In this document: piece after piece, positions 1 to 11,450 of the stretch
How the letters are laid out: each line of letters begins with the position of its first letter
How positions within the stretch are numbered: position 1 is the first letter of the stretch
Origin: Bettongia penicillata ogilbyi
Taxonomy: Eukaryota; Chordata; Mammalia; Diprotodontia; Potoroidae
NCBI GenBank assembly: GCA_023548195.1
Contig: JAJHZJ010000416.1
Location: forward strand, 1,880,729 to 1,944,728
DNA length: 64,000 bases
Direction: 5' to 3'
Made by a program: the position numbers and the translations under genes
The notes under the pieces: generated by a model
Told to the model about the DNA's origin: nothing
The model's database searches: none
The model's input: the letters and a program-made list of their open reading frames with translations, nothing else

Positions 1-500
1 ATTTAGCATTGTGCTGGCCCTACAGATGTGAATATCGATTGTTCATTGAAATAACATTTCTCTTACTTGGTTTCAAATCCTCCCCATCTATATGCCCCTC
101 TTCATTGGTTATTTGTTTATTGTAAAATGAATATGTATTTAGCATTAAATAGCTCTACTTAAGAATTAATTTAACATTTAACAGTCACTCTGTAAGGTGT
201 TGTCACATTGGCTATCTTCCATCTCATAAGATGGCAATATATTTTTTGCCTTCTCTTTTTCTCATTGTTTTAAAGATAATGACTTCTCCCCTATTTCAAG
301 TTCTCTCTCTCTTTCTCTACTTTACTCTTCCTCATATTATTCCCCTTGTATTTTTTGAGCACATCCGGGAACTTTTAGTTCTGACTACTGCCACAGATAG
401 CCACTAACAGGCTTTCAGGTAAGAGAGAGAAGGCAAAAGTAGGAGAAAAGAGAATCCAATGAAAGAGAAGAATCCAAAGGGTATGATCCTGGCTACTCAC
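1..500. other. PLEK intron 6, part
   Basis: AT-rich intron sequence with a pyrimidine-rich stretch near 300-330. I see no exon of the C-terminal PH domain and no recognisable repeat. Confidence 0.7.
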
Positions 501-605
501 CTGCTTCAGGAGGCACCCTTGTTTAATGATGATTCCTCTGAATTCTTCCTTCAAAATCACATCATCATCACTGGAATTCTCCTCACAGAAGAATCCACTG
601 TCTGT
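501..605 (-). CDS. PLEK: PLEK coding exon 6 (DEP-PH2 linker and start of second PH domain, residues 220-254)
   Basis: The exon encodes 35 residues: TDSGFFCEENSSDDDVILK, then EEFRGIIIKQGCLLKQ. The acidic SSDDD stretch is the linker after the DEP domain, and IIIKQGCLLKQ is the first strand of the C-terminal PH domain, which binds D3 phosphoinositides in the human protein. The acceptor cccattag|ACAGAC gives Thr220 where human has Pro. A second possible AG four bases further in would shift the frame and is therefore not chosen. The donor is CAG|gtgagt, phase 0. The next exon is outside the window. Confidence 0.94.
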
Positions 606-1573
606 CTAATGGGAAACCAACACAAATTTCTTTCACCAAATCATAGATTTGCCATCACTTTTTATTTCCCTAATCACCATCATTTTAATGTTCTTTCTGC
701 CTTTCTGTGTTACCTGTACTCCAATCTTAATCTTTTAGGTTTTCCCCTAAAATACTGCTTCCTCCATCCCTCCTTTATATTTCCTGCCTTTCTCCTCTCA
801 AGCATGCTTCTTATGAATATTCTTACTCCTCTTGAAGTTGGCTTGTTCATTTGTTTGTGCATTTCTTTACTTGTAAGTCAATCTTTCTCTGGGTAATTTT
901 CTTCCCTCAAAGACTACTTTTTCTCAAACTGTTCATTTTTCTCACTCTTACCCCAAGTAACATTTCCCCAACTCTACCACTTGCTGTTTTCTGTATTCCA
1001 TGAAGACTGGAGAAATGGTCTGAGGAAATGAGAGTGGCAGTGAAACTTCACCCAAAGTGAAATGAAACTTTGCATCTGGGAAGTTTGTTTCAGTCTCATA
1101 AGGATAGTGTTTCTCTCATGTAGTGTCCAAATATCTGGGCTCTAATCCAAAGAAGAAACAGAACTGACAAAATCCCCAGAGAAATTTCCTCTTGATATGT
1201 GTATAACATGACCCCAGAGTGGTATGTATTTTGAAAGAGAAATCTGCAGTGGTACTATGGGGATTTCCATGAGTTGAGTTCTGTGACGTTTTTTCTCATA
1301 GATAGATATGGTTTGACAACTTTTGGGATAGGAGATCTTAGCCTGGGCTAAGTGAACTGAAAAAAATATTGATAAATATTTTAATATAATTTGTTTTCTT
1401 TGAATTCAAATGTAGTTTCTCTATTTTAAAACATTCTTCAAAACAAGGGGTCCCTAAGCTTCATCAGACTACCAAAAAGTTTCATGACCTCAAAAAAAGT
1501 CAAGAACTCTTGTTGTGCGATCCGGTTGCACTATCTTCATTATAAGAATGAGCAGGTAACTCCCCCCACTTAC
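606..1573. other. PLEK intron 5
   Basis: A 968-bp intron. 640-900 is pyrimidine-rich, as expected for the region near the exon 6 acceptor when read on the minus strand it is purine-rich instead, so this is compositional only. I recognise no transposon in it. Confidence 0.6.
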
Positions 1574-1758
1574 AAAGTAGTAGAAAGCATCAGGGTTATC
1601 AAGGAAGGAGGTTTCAGCAGTTCCATCAACTGCATTCTTGGACAAGTCCCCAGCAGGCTGTAGGAAACCTTCATTTAGCAGTGAAGATGCTATCATGAGA
1701 CCTTCCTGACGATTACGGACAGATTGTTTAGATAATAGCCAGTCAATCACACAGTTAC
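1574..1758 (-). CDS. PLEK: PLEK coding exon 5 (DEP domain, residues 158-219)
   Basis: The exon completes Gly158 and continues NCVIDWLLSKQSV to LDNPDAFYYF, the body of the DEP domain. DEP domains are winged-helix folds used for membrane and protein contacts; in pleckstrin this one lies between the two PH domains. The CVIDWL helix and the ASSLLNEGFLQPAGD segment are typical of the family. The acceptor is tatctag|GTAAC and the donor is TTT|gtaagt, ending in phase 0. Substitutions from human are mild, for example Leu for Val in DWLL and Thr-Ser for Asn-Pro at TAETSFLD. Confidence 0.95.
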
Positions 1759-2184
1759 CTAGATAGGAAGAATCAATGGTCAGATTACTAGTTCAAAACT
1801 AGAATCAAAAGCCTGCAAAGAACTTTGGAAGATGACACCATTCATCCCCATTCCTGCCCAAGACTATACTTAAATCATCCCAAGAGGTGAACCCTCTATC
1901 ATTAAAAAAATTATCCAAAGAAAAATGTCCTTTCCTTAACAACATATTAGGCATCTCAAAATGAGAAATCTGGCATTTTGTCTAGATTGGAAAGAGAAAG
2001 AAAATTAATCTTTTGGATGATAGATAAAATCATCCTTATATTTAAATTATTGTCACAGTTTTTGAGAATAGTCTATGACAATATTTGGGTCTTCCAAATT
2101 AGACAGATGAGGGAAATGGTTGGTGTGACTGTGATTGATTTGCTTAGGGAAGTTGTGTAACATGATCATATATGCCTTAACTAT

Positions 2185-2500
2185 CACTAGTTCATTCATT
2201 CATTTATTCATTCATTTGTTCAATAAGATTTATTAAGGACCTACAGTCTCTGCTCCCAAGTAGCTCATATTCTGTTGAGGTATAGCAACACAGAGAGAAG
2301 TATGTGAGTTGTCAGGGGAAGGTACTAACAAAATGAAGGGAACAGATTAGACTTCATATAGGAGGCAGTACTTGAGCTAACTTGAAGAAATCTAGGGGTT
2401 TTAAGGCCTATACATGAGAAAGGAATCCATTTCAGGTATAAGGGATAGCCTGTTCAAAGGGACAGAGACAGGTGGTTGAATTAAATGCTTGGAGGACTTG
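2185..2500 (+). repeat. Old interspersed repeat, family unresolved
   Basis: Starts in an imperfect TTCA tandem and continues with the wording of a common mammalian repeat (tattaaggacctaca, then ctgctcccaagtagctca). Related pieces are at 14690, 34265, 53995 and 58205. I do not know its class with certainty. Confidence 0.45.
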
Positions 2501-3061
2501 ATCTCCCAGAGCGAAATTGACAAAAAGGAATATTTAGGTGCAACCCAGGAACCAGGATCCCTCGTGCTTTGATCTCATGCAGATGGAGTCTGATCTCAGA
2601 GTCTGATACAGCAAGGTCATATTCTCTTTAGAACTCATTATACCCTCTTCTAGAGTTTATTCTGACAATTCCCTAAATTTAGAAAGTGCCTAGGCTTCCA
2701 TGTATGTAGGTAGTAGGGTCCCCAGGTCCTATATATAAAAGTACACATATGCTTATGTATTTTGGTTACAGTACACCCTTTATATCACCATCCTAGAAAA
2801 GGCAGAAAACATATAAGACTCATAACAGTCTAAAAGCAGATAAAGAAAACATAGAAAGAACTGAAATCAAGGTTTACTGCTGGGCAACATTCCAACATTC
2901 TGGTGAATCCATAACTCTCTCATTATGTCTTATACATTCACACCCACACTTGTTATGCCTCTGTGATTCAGACACCTCCAAGAAGGCAAGTACACTTTGA
3001 AATTGCTTGATTTGCCTTCCCATTAGACTTGTTCTATATGAATAACTATATATTGTCACTA

Positions 3062-3119
3062 TTCCAGTATTATGTGTGTATATATATACATATATATGTA
3101 TACACACATAATACTGGAA
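3062..3119. repeat. 58-bp inverted repeat (hairpin/cruciform) in PLEK intron 4
   Basis: Two perfect 21-bp arms (3062-3082 and 3099-3119, beginning ttccagtattatg) surround a 16-bp TA-rich centre that is itself nearly self-complementary. It could be a decayed MITE or a TA-microsatellite-driven palindrome. Confidence 0.9.
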
Positions 3120-3199
3120 GAGTAACATGGTCCAGATCCTAAAGACACAATTATTTCATTAACCTCTAGGAATATGATGTACTGAAAGTTTTTGCCTTC

Positions 3200-3800
3200 T
3201 TTTTTCTTTTGCCTCACCCAAACCTTGCTATATAAATTGCCATCTAAATTTTTGCAGCCTACCTTTGCTACCTTTCCTCCTACTGCTTCACATGACGAAG
3301 CCTCTTCTCCATCCAGGATGGCTAACTTGTGTTCTTTTTGCTATAGTATGGCCATTTTTACTTCCACATCTTTGTGTCATTTCTTTCTAATGTGACTATT
3401 CTAAGATTCCCCACAACTTCCTTTCCGTGAAAATCATGCCCAATCTTCTAGGAACAGTCTATCTTCTGGCCACTCCAGCCGAGAGCAATCTCTTTCTCTC
3501 TCCTCTACATTCATGACAACTGCTGTCTATCATATTCATCTGGCACTTAACCCTGTGTCATGACGTCATGGCATGTCTTCCTCTGTTATGTTAATATGTT
3601 TTGGATTCTTATTTGACCGCTCATGAGTGTATTCTTGTTGACTCAGCTGAACCATAAACTCCTTAACAAAAGGACTCGTATTTATTTTGTATCTTCCACT
3701 TCCCGAACACAGTTCTTGCGCATAGTACTCAAAATTATATTTCTTACTTCAGGACTCTGCGATAATAACATCAGTATAAGTATTCCCATCAGAAACACAA
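3200..3800 (+). repeat. L2-like LINE fragment, degraded
   Basis: Pyrimidine-rich wording typical of L2 ORF2 end and 3'UTR is seen in patches (cttcacatgacgaagcctc, gaaccataaactccttaac). The copy is old and the limits are approximate. Confidence 0.35.
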
Positions 3801-4184
3801 AATGCAACTTTTCAAAGCCTTGAGAGACTAACTCTGAAGGTACGTCAAGCTGGAGAAGGTCTTACAAAACAAATTTCTTCTAGTTCCCTCATTCCACATA
3901 TAAAGAAACTGAAGTCCAGAGTACTTTTGATTTCATTAACTCCATATACTGCTCTCCTGTCTGTGAGTTTTTATGGCACCTTAAGTGTTGCCTTGTATGA
4001 TTTGTGACTTCAGTCTTGGAATGCTGTATCTAATAGGTTCCTTGAAGTAATGGGCTTCAACAGCATTCACTTTTTCTATGCTCACAGTATTTTGTAACAA
4101 GGACTGAGACCCCATAGAGAGAGTGAGCATCATTACAATGACTGTAACTCCTATCTGCCTAACTATGGCTATATTTCTTAAATT

Positions 4185-4312
4185 CCCTCTAGCCTCAGTT
4201 TCCTTTTCCCATAAAATATAGATAGTAAGGTCACTACTTATCACAGGGTCATTATGAAAAAAGTATTTCTAAACTATAAAATATTGTGTATGTGTTAGTC
4301 ATTATTAGAGAT
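4185..4312 (+). repeat. MIR-type SINE tail
   Basis: Recognised by cctcagtttccttttccca followed by the typical purine-rich tail and attatta end. No head part is visible. Confidence 0.5.
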
Positions 4313-4689
4313 TCTATTATTATAGTATTTCAGAGTTGAATGAGAGCTCAGAAGTCATCTGGTACAGTCTGTACTTGAATAAAAATAGACTATAACAAAA
4401 CATATTAAGTTTCTTGTTAGGAGCTTCTCAAATTCATAATGTCCAAGAATTTTGAGAAAATTGAATGCAATCTACATTTCCCATATTCAACTCAATAAGT
4501 GTGGAATGGAAGGAAGATTGAGTACTCCATTGCTACATCACTCCTCATTCTCTTGAGCCTGGGTAATCCCTCAAGTGATGCAAGTCATACTATCATAATT
4601 TAACAGGTGATCCCCAAGAGCTGTGGCCCCAAATCCCATTGCCCCCAAGACTAACATGGGGATAATTCTCTCTAGGTTAGACTTCATCT

Positions 4690-4800
4690 GTTAGGTTGTG
4701 AACTCCTTGAAAACAGGGACTATCTTTTGCCTTTCTTCCCAACCCCAGGGTTTAGCAAAATTTTTAGCACATATTATGTTCTTAATAAATGTCTTTTGAT
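4690..4800 (+). repeat. L2/MIR 3' tail
   Basis: Reads gttgtgaactccttgaaaac, then a cagggact motif and ttcttaataaatgtctttt, the usual L2 3' end. Confidence 0.6.
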
Positions 4801-4999
4801 TAACTGCAGCTTGGGCCACAGGCCATTACTGAGCCAGTGTGAAGACTTTCTAGCATAATAGGACCAACCAGAGCTTGCATATACTTCATTGTCATTCATT
4901 GCTTTGGGGAACTCAAGGTATATCCTTATCATAATCATGCTTAGTCAAGGTTGAATGACTTAAAACGGAATTCTGAAAACTTCTATGATCTAATCCACA

Positions 5000-5190
5000 A
5001 GATCTCACAGAATTGAAGAACATCACAGCAAGAAAAACCTTTGAGATCATTTAATCCAACTCCATTGTTTTAAAGATGAAGAAACTGGTGGTCATGAAGA
5101 TTAATGTCACTTGTCTAAAGTCATCCAATCATCTAGTAGCAAAGTTAGGACTAGAATACATCTCCCACTGCCTAGTAAAGACACCTTTTT
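5000..5190 (-). repeat. MIR3-type SINE
   Basis: On the plus strand it reads tttgagatcatttaatccaa, then gatgaagaaactg and a cell-type SINE core in reverse. The tail resembles the CR1/L3 3' end. Confidence 0.6.
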
Positions 5191-5437
5191 CCATTATACC
5201 ATAAATTATATTGAGTAACAAAGAGCTCAGATTTTCTTCTAGTTTTTCTGACTCTGAGTGCAGCTCTTCATTTTCAGTTGGCTCACTGAGAATGTCCCAA
5301 ATTATCCTCTCTGCCCAGCATTCCTCTCTTATCTTCTCTGTCCTTACTGGAGTGGGAGTTAGAATCCAAAGCATTTCCTTCATTTTAATGGTGGCCGCAT
5401 CTCCTAGCAGCACGTACATGGGAAATTCAGACTTTAC

Positions 5438-5529
5438 CTGTAAAACAGTGGTTGAACACCTTCTTGTCTTTCTCCAACTTCAGTTCTTTTACTCCGTTGT
5501 CAGCATCCTTCATGGATAAATACAGGGCA
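5438..5529 (-). CDS. PLEK: PLEK coding exon 4 (linker and start of DEP domain, residues 127-157)
   Basis: This short 92-bp exon reads ALYLSMKDADNGVKE, then LKLEKDKKVFNHCFT, and links the phosphorylated region to the DEP domain. It matches pleckstrin from Ala128 on, with changes such as ADNGV for human TEKGI. The acceptor ctgctcag|TGCC completes the split codon from exon 3. The donor ACAG|gtaaag leaves one base of Gly158 for exon 5. Because 92 is not a multiple of three, skipping this exon would break the frame. Its local sequence is flanked by ordinary intron with no repeat. Confidence 0.93.
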
Positions 5530-5604
5530 CTGAGCAGAAGAAAAAGGAATGAGTAAGGAGGGTGAATCTATCCACATACCTTCTACCCTGGAGAGGGTGA
5601 CCAT

Positions 5605-5835
5605 GATGGTAACTGACATTTCTATAGTCCTTTAAATTATGAACAGCATCTTCCATACATTATTTCACTTGAGCCGCACAACAATTCTGTGAGGCAGCTA
5701 CCATAGATATTGTCATACCCATTTTGCAGAGGAGGAAACAGAGGTTCACTTAGATTATGTGGTCACATCTTTACTAAATATTAGATAGGACCTTAATCTA
5801 AGACTTTTGACTCTAAATCCAACTCTCTATCTACT
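5605..5835 (-). repeat. MIR-type SINE
   Basis: Reverse copy: tgacatttctatagtcctt, cccattttgcagaggagg, aaacagaggttcactt, then the reversed tRNA-like head near 5820. Confidence 0.7.
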
Positions 5836-5999
5836 ATGTGACCTAGCAGTTGAACTGGTCTGTTGAACTGCCTTGGTCCCTGTAAATATTCGTGCATGTA
5901 GCTTATGACTCTGGCTAGATTAAAGCACCATGAGGGCAGACATATCCAGCATAATTTTGTATTCTGTATGGTAGTTAGCACAGTGACTTATATGCTGTT

Positions 6000-6180
6000 T
6001 ATTGTTCAGTTACTTAAGTCATGACCCTATCTGGGATTTTCTTGGCAAAAATGCTAGAGTGGTTTGCCATTTCCTTCTCCAGCTCATTTTACAGATGAGA
6101 AAACTGAGGCAAACAGAGTTAAGTGACTTGCCCAGGGTTACACAGCTAATAAATGTCTGAGGTCAGATTTGAACACTGTT
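6000..6180 (-). repeat. tRNA-headed marsupial SINE with RTE-like tail
   Basis: Reverse copy. 6000-6090 is the RTE-type tail (gtcatgaccctatctggga, gtggtttgccatttccttc) and 6090-6180 is the SINE core (gaaaactgaggcaaacaga, gtgacttgcccagggt). Confidence 0.85.
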
Positions 6181-6184
6181 GGTA

Positions 6185-7050
6185 CTCAAATATTTGTTGA
6201 GTGAATGAATTGAACAAATGAAAAAAAACCTATTTGGAAAATTAACTCTGACATTCAAAAGAGAAAGTTATAGCTAGCTGGTATCTAGCATCATAGACCA
6301 TCATTTGGTGTAGGTTCTTTAGAGAGAAATGTCTCAACCACACATGAAGTATTTTTTCACATTTTCTCTAAATGGAAACAGATTAATAGAGGGAAAAGAG
6401 GAAAGATAAAGACATTGAGGGAAGTATGGAGAGAGGGAAGAGGAGTTCTTAGTGTTATTTTAGAGAGTAAGTGGGGAGCCCTATCATAGGAATACTGAGC
6501 CACAGAACAGAAAGTGGTCTTCCTGTTTCCTGTATCTTGCTTCCCCTCAACATTGTCCAGCCATCCTTTTTACATGTATGTTTGACAACTGTGGTCAGCA
6601 GCGTGACCCCCTCTGACATGTTCAGAAGCAACAGGGCCACAAAGGCTCACCACTCCTGGTTTCTTGACATTTGGAGGAAACAGTCTGGTTTCCCTTTCTA
6701 GGACCTAATTTAATAGGCGAGTTATCAGCAACCACCCCCAGTGTGTCCTTTTAACAGCCCCTGGGAGTTATTTTGAGCACCGTGTGCAGGGGTGAGAGGG
6801 TGTTGCTGAAAACTAGTTTCCAAGTATACTTTTCAGAGAAATGTGAGCTATCATGGAGCAAAGGGGGCTGTTATGGTGAAATTCACACAAATGGAGAAAA
6901 TGTGGCCAAGACTTTGAAGACCTGTGGAGGAGCTACTGCTTTGACTCCCAGTCCAAAGCAAGACTCAGTTGCATTCATTGACCTGCTTCAGGCTACAGTA
7001 ATGCTCTCAGGAAACTGGACAAAGAATGAGCAGCCCGGGCCCTAGGATTC
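6185..7050. other. PLEK intron 3, unique sequence
   Basis: No repeat recognised. It has ordinary complexity and the highest local GC of the intron between about 6470 and 7050. Open frames here match nothing I know. Confidence 0.5.
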
Positions 7051-7054
7051 AGAG

Positions 7055-7250
7055 CTAAACTTTAGATTTTAGAGCTGGTAGAGACCTCAGAAGTCATAAA
7101 GCCATACCATTCATTGTTTCATTGTGCAGATGAAAAAACCAAGGCCCAGAGACTGTGACTTATCTAAGGTCACACAGGCAGAAATTGACAGACAGGATTT
7201 AAAACCAGATCCCCTGAGTCCAGAACCAGGACTTGTGCCACTGTACCCCA
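7055..7250 (-). repeat. MIR3-type SINE
   Basis: Reads ttttagagctggtagagac, ctcagaagtcataaa, then aaaccaaggcccagagact and ggtcacacaggcag. It has a CR1/L3-like tail and a reversed SINE core. Confidence 0.75.
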
Positions 7251-8010
7251 TGGCTTCTCAAAGGCATCTCTTCCTGATTCTCTCTAGCCTCAATGAATCT
7301 ACCATCCTTGCATCCCTCCACTCACCAATCCCTCCCTGCTCTTTCTTCCCTGCCCTAGCCAATATCCAGAGATTGAACTTCTCACAAACCTTGACATAAA
7401 CTATATATTCTTGATTCCACCTGCTGCTCTCTGGTCTTGTTCCCTATACCCCTTTTATGACAGTGAACTTGACTGTTTAACAGTAACTGATCAAAGGTAA
7501 ACTCCTTGAGAGGAGGAGAAGCAGCATCTTCTCCCTTCATAGACTATAGATCTGGATAATTTGTAACCTCAAATTTATACCTTCTTTCTCAAAATTCCCC
7601 CCATATGAGGGGAATAGAGTGAATTATTGAATAGATGTAAGGAATTTCCAAATTGGAATGAAGAAAATAAATCTTTCCCCACCTTTCCTCATGCTATCAG
7701 TTAAACATATCTCTGCTCCACAACAAATATCTAGATATAAGTTGATCTAAAGACCTCTAGCTCCTCTTGGGCATCCTACTGACTTCCTAATGATGCATTC
7801 TGGTAAAAATCGAGTATATGTAGGTTATTGCCAACCAATGAATCTTCCAAGTTAGGCTAAGCTTGACAGGAATGACATGGCAGGAGCTAGAAGGTACAGA
7901 GAGAAATGCTTTGGGGCAGGAAAAGGCAGAGAAGGGAACATTTACTTCCATCTTTTCAGATAAGATTCTGTCTTATTATAAATGTCCGCTTAGATGTGTC
8001 TAGTATCTTT
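7251..8010. other. PLEK intron 3, mostly unique, part possibly L2
   Basis: 7250-7530 is pyrimidine-rich and resembles worn L2 (aaactccttgagaggagg near 7499). The rest shows nothing recognisable. Confidence 0.35.
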
Positions 8011-8014
8011 TAGC

Positions 8015-8860
8015 CTACAAAGTACTTTCACATATATTATCCTAGCCATAGGTTCATAGATCTATGACCTCAGAGGCCATACTGTCCAATGCCTTTACAT
8101 TACTGATGAGGAAACTGAGTCATCACAGAAGCTAAGCAACTTGTTCAAGGTTACACAGGCAGTAATTGCACAGAGGTGGGATTCAACCCATGTCCCCTGA
8201 CTCAGTCAGTATTCTTTCTACTATATCTTGTTAATATGAACCACACAGAAGCCTTATGAGACAGGCAGGGCAGATGTTATCATCCCTACTTTACAAATGA
8301 GGAAACTAAAGGTTAATGAGATTAAGGTATTTGTTCAAGAATCATAAGATCATAGATTATAGCCATGGAAGGGGTCTCAGAGAACACCTTCTCCAGAACA
8401 TTCATTTTATAGATAATAATAATAATAATAACTAGCATTTCTGCAGCACCTTAAAGTTCTCAAAGGGTGTTAAATAAGTTATCTCATGTGCTCCTCATAA
8501 CAGCCCTGTGAATTAAGTTCTATTATCATCCCCATTTTACAGAAGAAGAAACTGAGGGCCAGGAATTTTAAGTGATTAGTCCAAGATTGCACAGGTGATA
8601 AGCCTCAAAGGAGGGATTTGAACTCGTGTCCTCTGACTCCCAAGCCAATGTTCTTTCCACTGTACATGCTGATATAAAGCTCATAACAACCCTATAGGAC
8701 AGATAGGGCAGGTAGTAGTAAATCCATTTTGCAAATAAGCAAATTGAGACTCAAAGAGATTAATGGACTTGTCTAAGGGTATAAAGCTAGTTAGAGGTAG
8801 CCAGCAGTGGCCTAAGCCCTCTTCTTCTTGATCCAATGCTCTTCCCAGGACACCTGGCTT
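8015..8860 (-). repeat. Cluster of four MIR-type SINEs in the same orientation
   Basis: Four reversed copies follow one another at about 8015-8235, 8236-8345, 8400-8670 and 8680-8860. Each shows the block gaggaaactgag or a variant, then a gacttgtccaagg-like block. The copy at 8400 begins with an ATA/ATAATA run. A partial CR1/L3-like tail lies at 8345-8400. Confidence 0.75.
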
Positions 8861-9305
8861 TCTCTTACTATGCTCATTTGTACTTGTGGATATGTTGCTC
8901 TGTAAGTAGCATTCTGCAGTTGGATGTTGGGGCGTAGGGGAGAGGTGTTCCATATTGCTTAATCACTCTGTGCCCTTGCTAAGATCAGAAGGGTCTCTTT
9001 GAAGCTAGTGCTGTGAGTCCCTCATATTGGACACAGTGACCCGAAAGAGTCGAACATCTAACGTGCACTGGGAATGATAAAGCTCACTGGAGGAAACAGT
9101 CCTGGTTTAGGTGCTACAGACTCTTTGAGATGTTGCATTTTATTCTCTCTAGCCACCAGTTGGTCATTTAGTGTACTAGGCTGGACAGGACCTCATGGCC
9201 TGAAATAGGGAAGACTAGAGCTCCTGCCTTGGAACAGTATTTATGCTGCTAGAGTTTTGTGAGCCTAAAACTTAGAAGGAGAAAACAACAAAGGAAACAA
9301 ATCAC

Positions 9306-9487
9306 CTTAAGTCAATGGTTTCTGGCAGTCGAATGGACCTCCTGGTGGATTTTCTAGCAAATTTCTGGCCTCCTTCAATGCACTTAATAGCCTTCTTAAT
9401 GTCTCGCACCCAGGCGTCTCTCTCCTCCAGGTAGGCAGCCTGGAAAAAGTGGTCTTGCTGCTTGGTTGTAGCAAGTTTAAACACGAA
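9306..9487 (-). CDS. PLEK: PLEK coding exon 3 (end of PH domain and PKC-site linker, residues 67-126)
   Basis: The exon begins FVFKLATTKQQDHFF and carries the C-terminal helix of the first PH domain, including the invariant Trp in ERDAWVRDIKKAI. It then enters the linker with ARKSTRRSIRLPE. By residue count the PKC acceptor sites fall exactly at Ser113, Thr114 and Ser117, all conserved, as in human pleckstrin. Phosphorylation there releases the protein to bind membrane. The acceptor is ttttag|TTC. The donor reads TTAAG|gtgatt, which is weaker than the gtaagt-type donors of exons 2 and 5. The exon ends on two bases of a split codon (AG), which with the T of exon 4 gives Ser127 where human has Gly. 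Confidence 0.96.
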
Positions 9488-9654
9488 CTAAAATCAAAAC
9501 AAAATATTTTAGTAAACAACAACTGCTACAAAGCAGAGGGCTGAACCTAGTCCTAATCAAATAATCCAGCCATTCCAATCCAATCAGCTGCCAAGTCTTA
9601 TTGATTCTATTTCAATAATATCTCTTGCATCCATCCCCTTCTCTCTACTTTACA

Positions 9655-9865
9655 CAGTTGTTTTTCAGTGGTTTCAGTCATGTGTGACTTTTTTTGTGAC
9701 CCCATTTGAGGTTTTCTTGGCAAAGATACTGGTCTCCAGCTCATTTGATAGATGAGGAAACTGGAGCAGAGTTAAGTGACTTGCCTGGGATCATATAGTG
9801 TCAGAGGCTGAATTTGAATTCAGGTCTTTTTGAGTTCACGGGCCACAGCTGCCCACCTAGCTCCC
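9655..9865 (-). repeat. tRNA-headed marsupial SINE with RTE-like tail
   Basis: Reverse copy: gtttcagtcatgtgtgact, ttttcttggcaaagatact, gatgaggaaactggagcag, ending gctgcccacctagctcccc, the reversed tRNA-like head. Confidence 0.9.
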
Positions 9866-9869
9866 CTTA

Positions 9870-10530
9870 GTTAGATAGTCACCACACTAATTCAGGTCCT
9901 AATCCTTTGCACCTGGACTATTGACATAGCCTCCTAATTGGCTTCCCTGCCTTAAGTCTCTCCCCACTCCAATCCATCTTGCATGTGATATTGCTAACCT
10001 GCTGCTTTAAGCATGCAACCACTCGCTAAAAAGAAACAAATGAACAAAGTTACCTCTAGGAGCAGGTATTACTCCAGTTTGCCATATAAAGCCCTTGACT
10101 ATCTGTACCTAACATCTCTTTCTAGCCTTATTACAAATTATTTCCCTTGGAACACTGCACTGTCCAGTGCCGTCACATGCAGCACTCCATCGCCCAAGCC
10201 TCCGCTTTCGCATTGTCTATATCTCCTGCTTGGAATGCGCTCCCTCCTCCTCTCCTGTTTTTAGCATCCCTCACTTCTTTCAAAGCGCATCTCAAATGCC
10301 GCTTCCTACATGGTCGTTGATTCGCCTAGCTGCTATTGCACGCCTCAAGAAGTTACCGCATACTTATTTTCCATGTATTGTGTATATATTTATACAAATG
10401 TTGTCTCCTCCAACATCATGGATGCTTCTTGAATGCAGGGAATGTTTCATCTTTGGTTTTGTATCCTCAGCACTTAATACAGTACTTGGTATATACTAGG
10501 TACTTAATAAAGGCTTCTTGATCAGTTGAT
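9870..10530 (+). repeat. L2 LINE 3' end
   Basis: Plus-strand L2 ORF2 end and 3'UTR: gcctcctaattggcttccct, a cctgcttggaatgcgctcc block, aaagcgcatctcaaatgcc, then acttaataaaggcttcttga at the end. A small A-rich interruption lies at about 10015-10060. The copy keeps several CpGs. Confidence 0.85.
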
Positions 10531-10689
10531 TGATTGCAGTCAGATAATTTTTTTTTTCTGGCAAACAAGTTAGAGTCTCTGGATTCAGAAATCTAATGAA
10601 ATGTAAACATGAGGGAGGGACTAGTTCTTTTTTTGATCTTTTTTTCCCCAGTGCCTTGCACATAGTAGGTACTTTAAAAAAAAGAACTT

Positions 10690-10880
10690 TCTTTTTATTA
10701 TGAATTTAATCAACAAATATAAACATTCAAATACACAAAGAACAAAAAGAGGACTAAATAGAAAATCGCCATTTTTTACAAGAGTTTTTTAACATTTATA
10801 TTAAATTTAATAAGTTAGAAACAAAATTTCCAAGTTCATTTCAACATATTGGACACAATAGATTTTTTAAAATTTGAAAT
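10690..10880. other. AT-rich intron segment
   Basis: Poly-A and AT-rich stretch with gaatttaatcaacaaatat wording that recurs weakly at 16190 and 20420. Possibly an old repeat; family unknown. Confidence 0.3.
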
Positions 10881-10884
10881 GTTT

Positions 10885-11060
10885 GCTTAAAAAGTGTAGC
10901 AATATGGAATGGTGGAAAAACATGGATTCAAATCCTAACTGCCACTAACCTTGGGAAGATCATTTAATCTTTCTAAACTTCATTTTTTAAAATCTGTACA
11001 ATAAGGAGATTGGACAGGATGACTTTGGAGGTCCCTTCCACCTCTTATTCCTATGCTCAG
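10885..11060 (+). repeat. MIR-type SINE
   Basis: Plus copy: aacatggattcaaatcctaa, ccttgggaagatcattt, then ggatgactttggaggtccc at the tail. Confidence 0.7.
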
Positions 11061-11299
11061 TTTACCGTAAATAAAAAGGTTGTGTTTGGAAAGATGACTG
11101 TTCTATTACTTGAAGCAATTTTCACCATCTCAATATTGACACTCAAGTCTGGGCTCTGGCTGTTTTGTGCGGGCACTGATTAAATCATAATTAAATGCAT
11201 AGGAGTAATCAGGAAGAATTCACTTTGCATCTCAGCATTTATTGGATTGAGCTGTCAAAGGGTGAAATTTACTGTCACTATTGTCATAGTTATCATCTG

Positions 11300-11450
11300 C
11301 AGGTCTTTGTGACTAAGCTATGCTTGCTTCGATGCAGGGAACTTCTGGTGAAGAAATTTCCTCTACCAGAGCAGATCAGCATCTGTTTGGCAACTCAAAG
11401 CACTGAGAGGGCCAAGAGGCTGGTATTTATCAGAGACATGCCGTGAATCT
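11300..11450 (-). repeat. Marsupial SINE tail fragment
   Basis: Reads cagggaacttctggtgaaga and gcactgagagggccaagag, the reverse of the tail seen in plus orientation at 14470-14580 and 29960-30060. Confidence 0.5.

Noticed and set aside
1..500. PLEK exon 7
   Set aside because: No frame matches the next part of the second PH domain; the sequence is AT-rich intron.
8015..8860. Tandem array suggesting a CRISPR-like or satellite structure
   Set aside because: The repeated blocks are four diverged SINE copies with unequal spacing, and the host is a vertebrate.
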